The notes under the pieces: generated by a model | The model's input: the letters and a program-made list of their open reading frames with translations, nothing else | What the model was told of the DNA's origin: nothing | Databases searched by the model: none | Made by a program: the position numbers and the translations under genes | Shown here: piece by piece, positions 52,450 through 61,911 of the stretch | Position numbering within the stretch: position 1 is the stretch's first letter | Layout of the letters: each line of letters begins with the position of its first letter | Assembly (NCBI RefSeq): GCF_004137085.1 | Contig: NZ_QYBC01000011.1 | Span: 124,001 to 188,000 of the forward strand | From: Lichenibacterium ramalinae | GTDB taxonomy: Bacteria > Pseudomonadota > Alphaproteobacteria > Rhizobiales > Beijerinckiaceae | Direction: 5' to 3' | DNA length: 64,000 bases

Positions 52450-53655
52450 ATGCTCAAGCGGGTCCTGATGGCGGCGACGGCCGCGACGGCGCTCCTCGGC
52501 GCGGCGGTGCCGGCCTTCGCCGACGTGTCGGTCAAGATCGGCGTGCTCAACGACCGGTCCGGCCCCTACCTCGACATCTCCGGCGAACCCTCGGTCAATG
52601 CCGCCAGGATGGCGGTCGAGGACTTCGGCGCGGAGAAGAAGGGCATCCACGTCTCCTTCGTCACCGCCGACCACCAGAACAAGCCCGACACGGGCTCGAA
52701 CATCGCCCGCCAATGGTTCGACCAGGACGGCGTCGACGTCATCGTGGACGTGCCGAACTCCGGCGTCGCCCTCGCCGTCGCCAAGGTGACGCGCGAGAAG
52801 AACAGGATCTTCATGAATTCGGGCGCCGGCACGTCGGTGCTGACGGGTGAGCAATGCTCGCCCAACACCGTGCACTGGACCTACGACACCTACGCGCTGG
52901 CGAAGAGCACGGCGACCTCCATCCTCAAGGAGGGCGGCAAGAGCTGGTACTTCCTCACCGCCGACTATGCCTTCGGCCACGCCCTGCAGGCGGATGCCAC
53001 CAAGTTCGTGAAGGCGGCGGGCGGCACCGTGACGGGGTCGGTCGACACGCCCTTCCCGTCGAGCGACTTCTCCTCCTTCCTGCTCCAGGCCCAGGGCTCG
53101 GGTGCCCAGGTCATCGGCCTCGCCAATGCCGGCTCCGACACGGTGAACTCCATCAAGCAGGCGGCCGAGTTCGGCGTCGTGTCGGGCGGGCAGCGGCTCG
53201 CCGGGCTGCTGGTCTTCATCACCGATGTCCATGCCCTCGGCCTGCAGGTCGCCCAGGGGCTGAACCTCACCACGGCCTTCTATTGGGACCGCGACGACGG
53301 CACCCGCGCCTGGACCCGGCGCTACGAGGCGGTCAACGACGGCAAGGTCCCCACCATGGACCAGGCCGGCGTCTACGCGTCGGTGCTGCATTATCTCAAG
53401 GCCGTCGACGCCCTGAAGGGCAAGGACACTGCCGCCGTGATGGCCAAGATGCGCGAGATCCCCACCGACGACCCGCTCTTCGGCCACGGCCAGCTGCGCA
53501 TCGACGGGCGCGTCACCCACGACATGTACCTCTACCAGGTCAAGACGCCGGCCGAGTCCAAGGGCAAATACGACTATTACAAGCTGCTGCAGACGATCCC
53601 AGCGGCCGAGGCGTTCCGCCCGCTCGCCGAGGACAATTGCCCGCTGGTCAAGTAG
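52450..53655 (+). CDS. livK: ABC transporter substrate-binding protein (LivK type)
   Basis: 401 residues with a signal peptide (LMAATAATALLGAAVPAFA) and a type 1 periplasmic binding fold: VSVKIGVLNDRSGPYLDISG, then SWYFLTADYAFGHALQADAT. The substrate is an amino acid or related compound, not fixed. It lies between the ATPase and permease genes. ATG 52450 is preferred over GTG 52441. Confidence 0.9.
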   Translation: MLKRVLMAATAATALLGAAVPAFADVSVKIGVLNDRSGPYLDISGEPSVNAARMAVEDFGAEKKGIHVSFVTADHQNKPDTGSNIARQWFDQDGVDVIVDVPNSGVALAVAKVTREKNRIFMNSGAGTSVLTGEQCSPNTVHWTYDTYALAKSTATSILKEGGKSWYFLTADYAFGHALQADATKFVKAAGGTVTGSVDTPFPSSDFSSFLLQAQGSGAQVIGLANAGSDTVNSIKQAAEFGVVSGGQRLAGLLVFITDVHALGLQVAQGLNLTTAFYWDRDDGTRAWTRRYEAVNDGKVPTMDQAGVYASVLHYLKAVDALKGKDTAAVMAKMREIPTDDPLFGHGQLRIDGRVTHDMYLYQVKTPAESKGKYDYYKLLQTIPAAEAFRPLAEDNCPLVK

Positions 53656-53682
53656 GCCCGGGCGGCGAGGCGGAGAGCCGAC

Positions 53683-54570
53683 GTGCACACCATCCTCGGC
53701 ATCCCCACCCAGGTGCTGTTCGGCCAGCTGACGCTGGGACTCATCAACGGCGCCTTCTACGCCCTGCTGAGCCTCGGCCTCGCCGTGATCTTCGGCCTGC
53801 TCAACATCGTCAACTTCAGCCACGGCGCCCTCTACATGATGGGCGCCTTCGCCGGCTACCTGCTGCTGAACCTCCTCGGCGTGAACTATTGGGGGGCGCT
53901 GGTCCTCGGCCCCGTCATCGTGGGGGCCTTCGGCATGGTGCTGGAACGGCTGATGATCTCGCGCCTCTACAGGCTCGACCCGATCTACGGGCTGCTGCTC
54001 ACCTTCGGCCTCGCCCTCATCATCCAGGGCCTGTTCCGCAACGCCTACGGCGTGTCGGGCCTGCCCTATGCGGCCCCGCCGCAGCTCACCGGAGCCGTGA
54101 ACCTCGGCTTCATGGTGCTGCCGATCTACCGCGGCTGGGTCATCGTGGCGTCGCTGACGGTGTGCCTCGCCACCTGGTTCACCATCGAGCGGACCAGCCT
54201 CGGGGCGACGCTGCGCGCCGCGACCGAGAACCCCGTGATGGTGTCGGCCTTCGGCATCAACGTGCCGCGCCTCGTCACCCTCACCTACGGCTTCGGCGTC
54301 GGGCTCGCCGCGCTGGCGGGCGTGCTGGCGGCGCCGATCTATTCGGTGAACCCCAACATGGGGTCGGACATCATCATCGTGGTCTTCGCCGTGGTGGTGA
54401 TCGGCGGCATGGGGTCGATCCTCGGCTCGGTCGTCACCGGCTTCGCGCTCGGGCTCTGCGAGGGGCTGACCAAGGTGGTCTACCCGCAGGCCTCCGCCAC
54501 CGTCATCTTCGTCATCATGATCGCCGTGCTGATGGTCAAACCCAACGGCCTCTTCGGGAGGGCAGCGTGA
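53683..54570 (+). CDS. livH: ABC transporter permease (LivH type)
   Basis: 295 residues, about eight membrane segments. Typical blocks are GLINGAFYALLSLGLAVIFG, NFSHGALYMMGAF and the C-terminal VVVIGGMGSILGSVVTGFAL. GTG start. Its stop overlaps the next start (GTGA). Confidence 0.92.
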   Translation: MHTILGIPTQVLFGQLTLGLINGAFYALLSLGLAVIFGLLNIVNFSHGALYMMGAFAGYLLLNLLGVNYWGALVLGPVIVGAFGMVLERLMISRLYRLDPIYGLLLTFGLALIIQGLFRNAYGVSGLPYAAPPQLTGAVNLGFMVLPIYRGWVIVASLTVCLATWFTIERTSLGATLRAATENPVMVSAFGINVPRLVTLTYGFGVGLAALAGVLAAPIYSVNPNMGSDIIIVVFAVVVIGGMGSILGSVVTGFALGLCEGLTKVVYPQASATVIFVIMIAVLMVKPNGLFGRAA

Positions 54571-55571
54571 ACCGCAGTGAAGCCGCGGCAGCCCCGGTCG
54601 CCGCTCCGGTGCCGACCGCCGGGCACGCCGGGTCGCCGCGCCGCGACGACGGCGCGCTCCACGCCATGCTGTTCGCCGGGCTGGTGGCGGCGCTGCTCGT
54701 GGCGCCGTTCCTCGCCTATCCGGTCTTCGTGATGCGGGTGATGTGCTTCGCGCTCTTCGCCTCGGCCTTCAACCTCCTGCTCGGCTACGGCGGGCTCCTG
54801 TCCTTCGGCCATGCCGCCTATTTCGGCCTCGCCAGCTACGTCTGCGCCTTCGCGGCGCGGAGCTGGGGCGTCGATCCCGTGGCCGCCATCCTGCTCGGCA
54901 CGCTGGCCTCGGCGGCGCTCGGCGCCGTCTTCGGCGCGATCGCCATCCGGCGCCAGGGCATCTACTTCGCCATGATCACCCTGGCCCTGGCTCAGATCGT
55001 GTATTTCGCGGCGCTGCAGGCGCCCTTCACCGGGGGCGAGGACGGCATCCAGGGCGTGCCGCGCGGCCGCCTGCTCGGCCTCGTCGACCTCGCGCCGGAC
55101 GCGACGCTCTACGGTCTCGTGCTGGTGGTGTTCGTCGCCGGCCTGCTCGCCATCTACCGCATCGTCCACTCGCCCTTCGGCCAGGTTCTGCGCGCCATCC
55201 GGGAGAACGAGAGCCGGGCGCTGTCGCTGGGCTATCGGGTGGACCGCTACCGCCTCGCCGTCTTCACCATGTCGGCGGCGCTGAGCGGGCTCGCCGGCGC
55301 CACCAAGGCCCTGGTGTTCCAGCTGGCCTCGCTGACCGACGTGCATTGGACCATGTCGGGCGAGGTGGTGCTGATGACGCTGATCGGCGGCATGGGGACG
55401 ATGTTCGGTCCGACCGTCGGGGCGCTGGTCTTCATGGCGCTGGAGTTCTACCTCGCCTCCATCGGCTCCTGGGTCACCGTGGTGGAGGGCGCGGTCTTCG
55501 TCGTCTGCGTCCTGGCCTTCCGGGAAGGGGTCGTGGGCGTGCTGGCGCGGCGGCTGGGCCGGCCGCTGTAG
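54567..55571 (+). CDS. livM: ABC transporter permease (LivM type)
   Basis: 334 residues with about nine membrane segments: AFNLLLGYGGLLSFGHAAYF, IRRQGIYFAMITLALAQIVY, and the cytoplasmic loop VLRAIRENESRALSLGYRVD that contacts the ATPases. It carries a polar N-terminal extension of about 30 residues. Last gene of the livGFKHM operon. Confidence 0.92.
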   Translation: MNRSEAAAAPVAAPVPTAGHAGSPRRDDGALHAMLFAGLVAALLVAPFLAYPVFVMRVMCFALFASAFNLLLGYGGLLSFGHAAYFGLASYVCAFAARSWGVDPVAAILLGTLASAALGAVFGAIAIRRQGIYFAMITLALAQIVYFAALQAPFTGGEDGIQGVPRGRLLGLVDLAPDATLYGLVLVVFVAGLLAIYRIVHSPFGQVLRAIRENESRALSLGYRVDRYRLAVFTMSAALSGLAGATKALVFQLASLTDVHWTMSGEVVLMTLIGGMGTMFGPTVGALVFMALEFYLASIGSWVTVVEGAVFVVCVLAFREGVVGVLARRLGRPL

Positions 55572-55619
55572 CGGCCCCCCGGCCCGCCGCCCCTCGTCAC
55601 TCCGCCCCTTGCCCCTACG

Positions 55620-57287
55620 TCAGCGGGCGTCGGCCAGCATCATCTCGGCGCCCTTCTCGGCGATGCCCGCCGTCGGCGTGTTGGTGTTGCCCGACGTGAT
55701 GGTGGGCATGATGGAGGCGTCGATCACCCGCAGCCCCGCGATGCCGAACACCCGCAGCCGGGCATCGACCACGGCCTCGGGTTCGTCCGGCGTCCCCATC
55801 CTGGCGGTGCCGACGGGGTGGAAGATCGTGGTGCCGATGTCGCCGGCCGCCTTGGCCAGCGCCGCGTCGTCGTCGCCCACGGCCGGGCCCGGCAGGTATT
55901 CCTCGGGCCGGAACCGCGCCATGGCGGGCTGGGCCATGAGGCGCCGCGTCGCCCGGATGGCGTCGGCGGCGACGTGGCGGTCGGCTTCGGTCGACAGGTA
56001 GTTGGGCGCGATCGCGGGCGCGGCCGCGGGGTCGGCCGAGCGGGGCCGCACCGTGCCGCGCGAGGTCGGCCGCAGGTTGCAGGCGCTGACCGTGATGGCG
56101 GGGAACCGGTGCAGCGGCTCGCCGAACCGGTCGAGCGACAGCGGCTGCACGTGGAACTGGATGTTGGCGCGGTTCTGTTCCGGCCCGGACCGCATGAAGA
56201 TGCCGAGCTGCGAGGGCGCCGCCGTCAGCGGGCCGCGGCGGCGGAACGCGTAGTCGAGCCCCATCAGGGCGCGGCGCGGCAGGTCGTGGTAGCTTTCGTT
56301 CAGCGTGCGGGTGTTCGAAACCTTGAAGATGGCGCGCTGCTGCAGGTGGTCCTGCAGGTTGGCCCCGACGCCGGGCCGCGCCAGCACGGTCTCGATGCCG
56401 ACCGGCGCCAGCCAGTCGGGCCGACCGATACCGCTGAGCTGCAGGATCTGCGGCGAGCCGATGGCGCCCGCCGCCAGCACGACCTCGCCGCGCACCCGGG
56501 CCTCGACCTCGCGCCCGTCCTGCCTGTAGCGCACCCCGACGGCCCGGCCTTCGGCGACGAGGATGCGCTCCACCATGACGCCGGTCTCGAGGCGCAGGTT
56601 GGGGCGCTTCAGCGCGGGCTTGAGGAAGCCCCGGGCCGCCGACCAGCGCCGGCCCCGCTTCTGGTTGACGTGGAAATAGCCCGCGCCCTCGTTGTCGCCC
56701 GTGTTGAAATCGGGGATCGCCGGCACGCCGAGCTCGCCCGCGGCTTCCCGCACGGCGTCGAGGATCGGCCAGGAAACGCGCGCCTCCTCGATGCGCCATC
56801 CCCCGCCCGCGCCGTGATGTTCGCCGTCGCCGAGGAAATGGTCTTCGAGCCGGCGGAAACACCCCACCATGTCGGACCAGCCCCAGCCGGGCAGGCCCAT
56901 GGCACGCCAGCCGTCGTAGTCGGCCGCCTGCCCCCGCATGGAAATCATGCCGTTGATGGCCGAGCAGCCGCCGATGACCTTGCCGCGGGGGTAATGCAGG
57001 GCGCGGCCGTTGAGCCCCGGCTCCGCCTCGGTCCTGAACATCCAGTCGGCGCGCGGGTTGCCGAGGGCGAAGAGGTAGCCGACCGGGATGTGGAACCAGA
57101 TCCAGCTGTCGCGACCCCCGGCTTCGAGCAGCAGCACGCGCCGCCGCGGGTCCGCGGACAGGCGGTTCGCCAGGATGCAGCCCGCCGTTCCGGCACCCAC
57201 CACGACGTAGTCGTAGTCCCCGTCGATGCGCTCCACGGCCGCCCTCCCGTTCAGCGCGCGGTCGAGCGCGCGCCCTTCCGCGATCAT
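55620..57287 (-). CDS. GMC-family oxidoreductase (choline-dehydrogenase-like)
   Basis: 555 residues. The FAD site is DYVVVGAGTAGCILANRLSA, then RVLLLEAGGRDSWIW. The GMC signature 1 is PRGKVIGGCSAINGM, and the C-terminal catalytic His region is TTIFHPVGTARMG with TNTPTAGIAEKGAEM. These enzymes oxidise alcohols such as choline, polyethylene glycol or sugar alcohols; the specific one is unknown. It precedes the livM end convergently. Confidence 0.92.
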   Translation of the reverse strand: MIAEGRALDRALNGRAAVERIDGDYDYVVVGAGTAGCILANRLSADPRRRVLLLEAGGRDSWIWFHIPVGYLFALGNPRADWMFRTEAEPGLNGRALHYPRGKVIGGCSAINGMISMRGQAADYDGWRAMGLPGWGWSDMVGCFRRLEDHFLGDGEHHGAGGGWRIEEARVSWPILDAVREAAGELGVPAIPDFNTGDNEGAGYFHVNQKRGRRWSAARGFLKPALKRPNLRLETGVMVERILVAEGRAVGVRYRQDGREVEARVRGEVVLAAGAIGSPQILQLSGIGRPDWLAPVGIETVLARPGVGANLQDHLQQRAIFKVSNTRTLNESYHDLPRRALMGLDYAFRRRGPLTAAPSQLGIFMRSGPEQNRANIQFHVQPLSLDRFGEPLHRFPAITVSACNLRPTSRGTVRPRSADPAAAPAIAPNYLSTEADRHVAADAIRATRRLMAQPAMARFRPEEYLPGPAVGDDDAALAKAAGDIGTTIFHPVGTARMGTPDEPEAVVDARLRVFGIAGLRVIDASIMPTITSGNTNTPTAGIAEKGAEMMLADAR

Positions 57288-57325
57288 AGGGGAAACCGGG
57301 GCCGCGGGGGAAGCGGCCCCCGCCT

Positions 57326-58441
57326 TCAACGCTGGCCGAAGCTCGCGTCGCGGAACAGGTCCTTGTAGGCGCGCGGCTGCGAGCGCCAATATTGCTTCGG
57401 CGCCCGCACCTGGGCGCCGAGCGCCGCCGCGGCGTGCCAGGGCCAGCGCGGGTCGTAGAGCATGGCGCGGGCCAGCGACACGGCATCGGCGTCCCCGCCC
57501 GCCACGATGGCCTCGGCCTGTTCGGGCTCGGTGATGAGCCCCACCGCCATGACGGGGATCGAGACCGCACGCTTCACGGTCGCGGCGAAGCCCACCTGGT
57601 AGTTGGGGCCGATTGCGATGGCCTGGTGCGGCGACACGCCGCCCGACGACACATGCACGGCGGCGCAGCCCCGCGCCTCCAGCTGGCGCGACAGCGCCAC
57701 CGTGCCGTCGACGTCCCAGCCGCCCGCCACCCAATCGCTGGCGGACACGCGCATCCACACCGGCATGTCGGCCGGCACGGCGGCCCGGACCGCGTCGAAG
57801 ACCTCCAGCGGGAAGCGCATGCGGTTCTCGAGGCTGCCGCCGTAGGCGTCCGTGCGCCGGTTGGCCAGCGGCGACAGGAACTGGTGCAGCAGGTAGCCGT
57901 GGGCGCCATGCAGCTCGATGCCGTCGAGGCCGAGCCGTGCCGCGCGGGCGGCGGCGGCGGCGAAGTCGCGCTTCACCCGGTCGAGCCCGTCGCCGTCGAG
58001 CGCCGTCGGGGGCCGTTCCCCCTCGCCGTGCGGCAGGGCCGAGGGCGCCTCGGTCTGCCAGCCTCCGGGCGCGTCCGGGGCGATCTGGTCGCCGCCGTCC
58101 CAGGGCGCCCGGCTCGATGCCTTGCGTCCCGCATGGGCGAGCTGGACGGCGACCGGCATGGGCGAATGGCGCCGCATCGCCGCCAGCACCCGCCCGAGCG
58201 CGGCCTCGGCGGCGTCGGAATAGAGGCCGAGGTCGGCGGGGGTGATGCGGCCCTCGGGCGACACGGCGGCGGCCTCGGTGATGAGCAGGCCCGCGCCCGA
58301 CAGGGCCAGCGTGCCGAGATGCATGGTGTGCCAGTCGGTGGCGCAGCCGTCCTCGGCGGAATATTGGCACATGGGCGCCACGACGATGCGGTTCTCGAGG
58401 GCGAGCGCCCCGAGCTGCAGGGGTTGGAACAGGTGGCTCAC
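57326..58441 (-). CDS. Old-yellow-enzyme family NADH:flavin oxidoreductase (YqjM/class III type)
   Basis: 371-residue TIM barrel with FMN. The class-III markers are APMCQYSAEDG (redox-tuning Cys), AVQLAHAGRKAS and the catalytic-pair region GIELHGAHGYLLHQFLSPL, followed by NRRTDAYGGSLENR. It reduces activated alkenes (enones, nitro compounds) with NAD(P)H. GTG start at 58441. It lies 38 bp upstream of the GMC gene on the same strand, so both are probably one transcript. Confidence 0.92.
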   Translation of the reverse strand: MSHLFQPLQLGALALENRIVVAPMCQYSAEDGCATDWHTMHLGTLALSGAGLLITEAAAVSPEGRITPADLGLYSDAAEAALGRVLAAMRRHSPMPVAVQLAHAGRKASSRAPWDGGDQIAPDAPGGWQTEAPSALPHGEGERPPTALDGDGLDRVKRDFAAAAARAARLGLDGIELHGAHGYLLHQFLSPLANRRTDAYGGSLENRMRFPLEVFDAVRAAVPADMPVWMRVSASDWVAGGWDVDGTVALSRQLEARGCAAVHVSSGGVSPHQAIAIGPNYQVGFAATVKRAVSIPVMAVGLITEPEQAEAIVAGGDADAVSLARAMLYDPRWPWHAAAALGAQVRAPKQYWRSQPRAYKDLFRDASFGQR

Positions 58442-58839
58442 GGGGTCGACCTCGGGGTGGCGGGGCGGGAAGCACGGGGCCGTCGAGGGCGGTCCGGCGC
58501 GGAGGCGAGGGACGGCCGGACGGCGCGCCCGGCGGCACCATACGCCGGGGAGCGCGTCCGGCGCAGCCCGGTCACGGCGGTGTCGGGCGGTGGGGCGCCC
58601 TCCGTCCGGCAGCTTCGGCCCCCTCGCGCGGTCCGCCCCGGCGGCGCCGGGACGCGTCGAGCGGGGTCGCCGCCGCGGGAGCAGCGCTGCAAACGTCAAC
58701 GCCGTCGCCGCGGTGCGGGATCGATGCGCCGGTCCGAAATGTCCCGCCCGGCCGACCCCGCCGGTCCACCCTCGACATCCGCCGCCCCAGAGGGCATGGA
58801 CACGGGCAGAATCCGTCCGACCAGACTGCAAAGCACCCT
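58442..58839. other. Divergent intergenic region, OYE/sulfotransferase
   Basis: About 400 bp, very GC-rich, with only composition-driven shadow frames. No gene, repeat or clear promoter seen. It must hold divergent promoters for the flavoenzyme and sulfotransferase genes. Confidence 0.35.
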
Positions 58840-59766
58840 ATGAACAACGGCATCCACTTCCTGTCCGGCCTTCCCCGCTCCGGATCGACGCTGCTCGGCG
58901 CGCTGCTGAAGCAGAACCCGAAACTGCATTCCGGCATGTCGAGCCCGGTCGGCGCCCTGATCGGCCGCGTGCAGGGCGCCATGGGGCCGCGCAGCGAATT
59001 CGCCTCCATGATCGGCGACAAGCAGCGCCGCGACATCCTCCAGGCGGTGTTCGAGGGCTTCTACAAGGACGTGCACGGCGCCAAGACCGTGATCGACACC
59101 AACCGCGCCTGGTGCGCCAAGCTGCCGCTCATCCACGCGCTCTATCCCGACGCCAAGATGATCGTCTGCGTGCGCGACCTCGTCTGGATCGTCGACAGCT
59201 TCGAGCGCGTGCTGCGCAAGAACGCGCTCGGCGTCTCCAAGATGTTTCAGCAGAAAGACGCCCTCACGGTCCACACCCGGGTCAACTCGCTGGCCTCCCC
59301 CGGCGGCACGGTCGGCTTCGCCTGGAACGCCACGCAGGAAGCCTTCTACGGCGAGTTCTCCGACAAGCTGATCCTGGTCGACTACGAGGCGCTGTGCCGC
59401 GAGCCCCAGCGCACCATGGAGCTGATCTACGCCAAGCTCGGCCTCGAACCCTTCGAACACGACTTCGAGAACGTCGTCTATTCCGAGGGCGACAGCTTCG
59501 ACGCCGACCTCGGCGTGCCGGGGCTGCACACGGTGGGGCGCAAGGTGCGCTTTTCGGAGCGTCCCACCATCCTGCCGCCCGAACTCTACGAGCGCTTCTC
59601 GGGCCGGAACTTCTGGCGCCGGCCGGGCGGCAACCCGCGCGGCGTCGAGGTGATCCTGCCCTCGGTCCCCAAGGATGGGCCGCGCCGCCCCATGGCGCCG
59701 AACCCCGGCATGAACCAGGGCGGCCGCATGGGCATGGGCCGCATGCGCCCGCCCGCCGGAGCCTGA
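58840..59766 (+). CDS. Sulfotransferase-family protein
   Basis: 308 residues. The 5'-phosphosulfate-binding loop LSGLPRSGSTLLGALLKQNP opens the protein and the 3'-phosphate region is DAKMIVCVRDLVWIVDSFER, so it should use PAPS. It is closest to the cytoplasmic sulfotransferase-3 group of bacteria. The last ~40 residues are a low-complexity tail rich in Met, Gly, Pro and Arg (NPGMNQGGRMGMGRM), not part of the fold. The acceptor is unknown. Confidence 0.85.
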   Translation: MNNGIHFLSGLPRSGSTLLGALLKQNPKLHSGMSSPVGALIGRVQGAMGPRSEFASMIGDKQRRDILQAVFEGFYKDVHGAKTVIDTNRAWCAKLPLIHALYPDAKMIVCVRDLVWIVDSFERVLRKNALGVSKMFQQKDALTVHTRVNSLASPGGTVGFAWNATQEAFYGEFSDKLILVDYEALCREPQRTMELIYAKLGLEPFEHDFENVVYSEGDSFDADLGVPGLHTVGRKVRFSERPTILPPELYERFSGRNFWRRPGGNPRGVEVILPSVPKDGPRRPMAPNPGMNQGGRMGMGRMRPPAGA

Positions 59767-59862
59767 CCGGCCCGGGCGCTACCGGACGCTCACCCGCCAC
59801 TTCCGTCCACGGCCCTCTCGGTGCTACAGCATGGGCGGGCGCGTCGAACTGCGGATGACGGG

Positions 59863-60738
59863 ATGCGACGCTTGACGATATGGGGCACGGCCGTGGCGAT
59901 GGCCGTCCTCGGGACGATGCCGGCAGCCGCGGCGGAGCCGGGGATCACCCCTGTCCAATACGGCGGCCCCATGATGGGTGATCCCATGATGGGCGGGCCG
60001 ATGATGGGTGGCCCCGGCTACGGCATGCCCGATGGCGACCCGGGTCCGGGGCCCTTCATGGATCCGGGCCCCTACGGCGGGAGCCCCGATGGCGGGGGGT
60101 TCCAAGGCGGAGGCCCCTACGGTGGCGGGCCGGCCCGGCGCCGAGCCAGCCGCGGCCCCATGGGTCCGTTCCGCAGCTACCACGGCTTCCGCATCGACGT
60201 CGGCGGGGCCGAAGGCCGGATACGCCTCGACGGTGCCATCGCGGCCGTGCACGACCAGATCGACATCGTGGACCGGTCCGGCGTCGGCCCCGCCATGCTG
60301 GCGCGGTTCCGCGCCGTGCCGATCCGCATCTCGGTCAGCTTCGCGGGCGGCGGCAGCCACTACAGCGGCGGGTCGGAAGTGACGTTGGGATCGCTGCAGG
60401 CGAACGACACCCGGCCCGTGCTGCTGCACGAATACATGCATGTGCTCGAATACAGGACCTTCCCGGGCGGCTTCCGCAACGCGACGGTGCGCCGCTTCTT
60501 CGACGAGGCGCGGGCGCGCGGCCTGTACCCGCCGGAGGCCTACATGATGTCGAACCCCGCGGAGTTCTTCGCCGTGACGGCGAGCTGCTTCCTCAACGGC
60601 ACGGTGGCGCGCGACCCCTACACGCGGGACACGATCCGGACGCGGCAGCCGGATTACTACGCCTACCTGTCCCGCCTGTTCGGCCCGCGGCCCGACAGCG
60701 CCGCCGTGGGCACGACGGCCGCCGTCGCGGCACGGTGA
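59863..60738 (+). CDS. Secreted HExxH (gluzincin-like) metallopeptidase candidate with Met/Gly/Pro-rich linker
   Basis: 291 residues. A signal peptide (WGTAVAMAVLGTMPAAAA) is followed by a low-complexity segment (about 27-100) built of GGPMMG, GGPGYG and PYGG units. The C-terminal domain has HEYMH (His189, Glu190, His193) and a downstream NPAEFFAV with Glu234, the usual third zinc ligand spacing of gluzincins such as the MtfA (M90) group and lethal-factor-like proteins. It is a putative exported peptidase. Substrate and exact family are unknown. An upstream GTG (59821) would precede the signal peptide and is unlikely. Confidence 0.72.
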   Translation: MRRLTIWGTAVAMAVLGTMPAAAAEPGITPVQYGGPMMGDPMMGGPMMGGPGYGMPDGDPGPGPFMDPGPYGGSPDGGGFQGGGPYGGGPARRRASRGPMGPFRSYHGFRIDVGGAEGRIRLDGAIAAVHDQIDIVDRSGVGPAMLARFRAVPIRISVSFAGGGSHYSGGSEVTLGSLQANDTRPVLLHEYMHVLEYRTFPGGFRNATVRRFFDEARARGLYPPEAYMMSNPAEFFAVTASCFLNGTVARDPYTRDTIRTRQPDYYAYLSRLFGPRPDSAAVGTTAAVAAR

Positions 60739-60751
60739 CGGCGGGCCCGGA

Positions 60752-60961
60752 TCAGCCGGCCGGTTTCGCGCCGGCGTCCAGCATCGCCACGACCTCCTGC
60801 GGGGTCTCCTTCACGGGCACGATGCGGGCCGCGTCCTTGTCGACCGCCGTGGTCAGCAACACGGCGCCGCCGGTCTTGTTGGGGGCGATCACCACGACCT
60901 GGTCCATGTTGACGTGGATGGTCACGCCGGTGTTGGCCTGGGTGAGCCGAAGAAATCGCAT
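60752..60961 (-). CDS. Small conserved protein, FlbD-like fold
   Basis: 69 residues: MRFLRLTQANTGVTIHVN, then VVVIAPNKTGGAVLLTT and VKETPQEVVAML. The pattern of short strands followed by ETPxEVxxM resembles FlbD-type small proteins and similar Hyphomicrobiales hypotheticals. Function unknown. Convergent with the metallopeptidase gene. Confidence 0.6.
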   Translation of the reverse strand: MRFLRLTQANTGVTIHVNMDQVVVIAPNKTGGAVLLTTAVDKDAARIVPVKETPQEVVAMLDAGAKPAG

Positions 60962-61103
60962 GCCGCAACGGTCCCGTTCGAGGCCGGCCCACGGGCCGGC
61001 GTGATCTGGGGCCGCTTATGCGCGCGGCATCCCGCTGCCGCAAGGCGACCGAAACCGTCCCGCATCGCCGGACGTTGACGACGAGACTGGAAAGGGCCGA
61101 ACC

Positions 61104-61844
61104 ATGACGGGCGACAAGCAGCACGACGCCACGACCGAATTCAACGAGGCGCTGGCGGCGGGCTTCACGGCGCGAAACTTCGACGGCCTTGGGCCCTTCT
61201 ACACGGAGGATGCCCGCATCCTTCCGCCCCGGGGCAAGTTCCTCGACGGGCGCACGGCCGCCAGCGGCTTCTGGCGGGGCGTCGCCAACCGCTTCGCCTC
61301 CGCGACCTTCACCACCGTGGACCTGAAGCCGCTCGGCGACACCGCGCGGCGCGAAGCCGGCACCTACGTGATGGCGACGGCCGACGGCACGCCCACGGAC
61401 GGCAAATACGTCTTCGTCTGGCAGCTCGTCGATGGGGAATGGCAGATCGAGAGCGCCATCTGGAACCGCAACGGCGAACCGGCGGCCGGCGGTCGTCGAC
61501 CCGGGCAGGGCCAAGGCCAAGGCCAGGGTCAGCGCCAGGGCAGCGGCCGGGGCCAAGGTGGCGGACAAGGCGGGGGACAGGGCGGCGGGCCAGGCGCCGG
61601 ACAGGGGGGTTATCGCCAGGGCGGCGGCTACCGCCAGGGCGGAAACGGCGGCCCAGGGGCCGGCGGCGGCTATCGGCAGGGAGGCGGACGCCCGTCGTTC
61701 CAGGCCGGCGGCGGCGGGGCCGGCGGCCCGCGGCGGGGACAGGGCGGGGGCGGCCAAGGCGGCGGCAATCAAGGTGGGGGCGGTCAAGGCGGAGGCGGCC
61801 TCTACGAGGGCAACGGCGGCCTTTACAACGGTCAGAAGGACTGA
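61104..61844 (+). CDS. SnoaL-like (DUF4440/SgcJ-type) protein with long Gly/Gln-rich tail
   Basis: 246 residues. A compact cone-fold domain (about 8-125) of the SnoaL/DUF4440 type, with FTARNFDGLGPFYTEDARIL and DGKYVFVWQLVDGEWQIESA. The tail (from about 130) is almost pure Gly, Gln and Arg (GQGQGQGQGQRQGSGRGQ). No signal peptide is seen. Catalytic function is doubtful; the fold is often used for small ligands. The next gene is a paralogue that is exported. Confidence 0.8.
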   Translation: MTGDKQHDATTEFNEALAAGFTARNFDGLGPFYTEDARILPPRGKFLDGRTAASGFWRGVANRFASATFTTVDLKPLGDTARREAGTYVMATADGTPTDGKYVFVWQLVDGEWQIESAIWNRNGEPAAGGRRPGQGQGQGQGQRQGSGRGQGGGQGGGQGGGPGAGQGGYRQGGGYRQGGNGGPGAGGGYRQGGGRPSFQAGGGGAGGPRRGQGGGGQGGGNQGGGGQGGGGLYEGNGGLYNGQKD

Positions 61845-61911
61845 GCCGCCCTCGCGCGCCTCGTCGGGGCCGGCGCGGGCCGGCCGTCACCACCACATCG
61901 GAACCAATCGC

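Noticed and set aside
52854-54566. A very long open frame (part of a 905-codon frame) overlapping livK and livH
   Set aside because: Its translation is arginine/proline-rich shadow until it reaches the true livM start at 54567. livK and livH in other frames have clear family motifs.
61500-61844. Gly-rich coding stretch as a DNA tandem repeat
   Set aside because: Units are irregular in length and sequence; it is better described as low-complexity protein coding.
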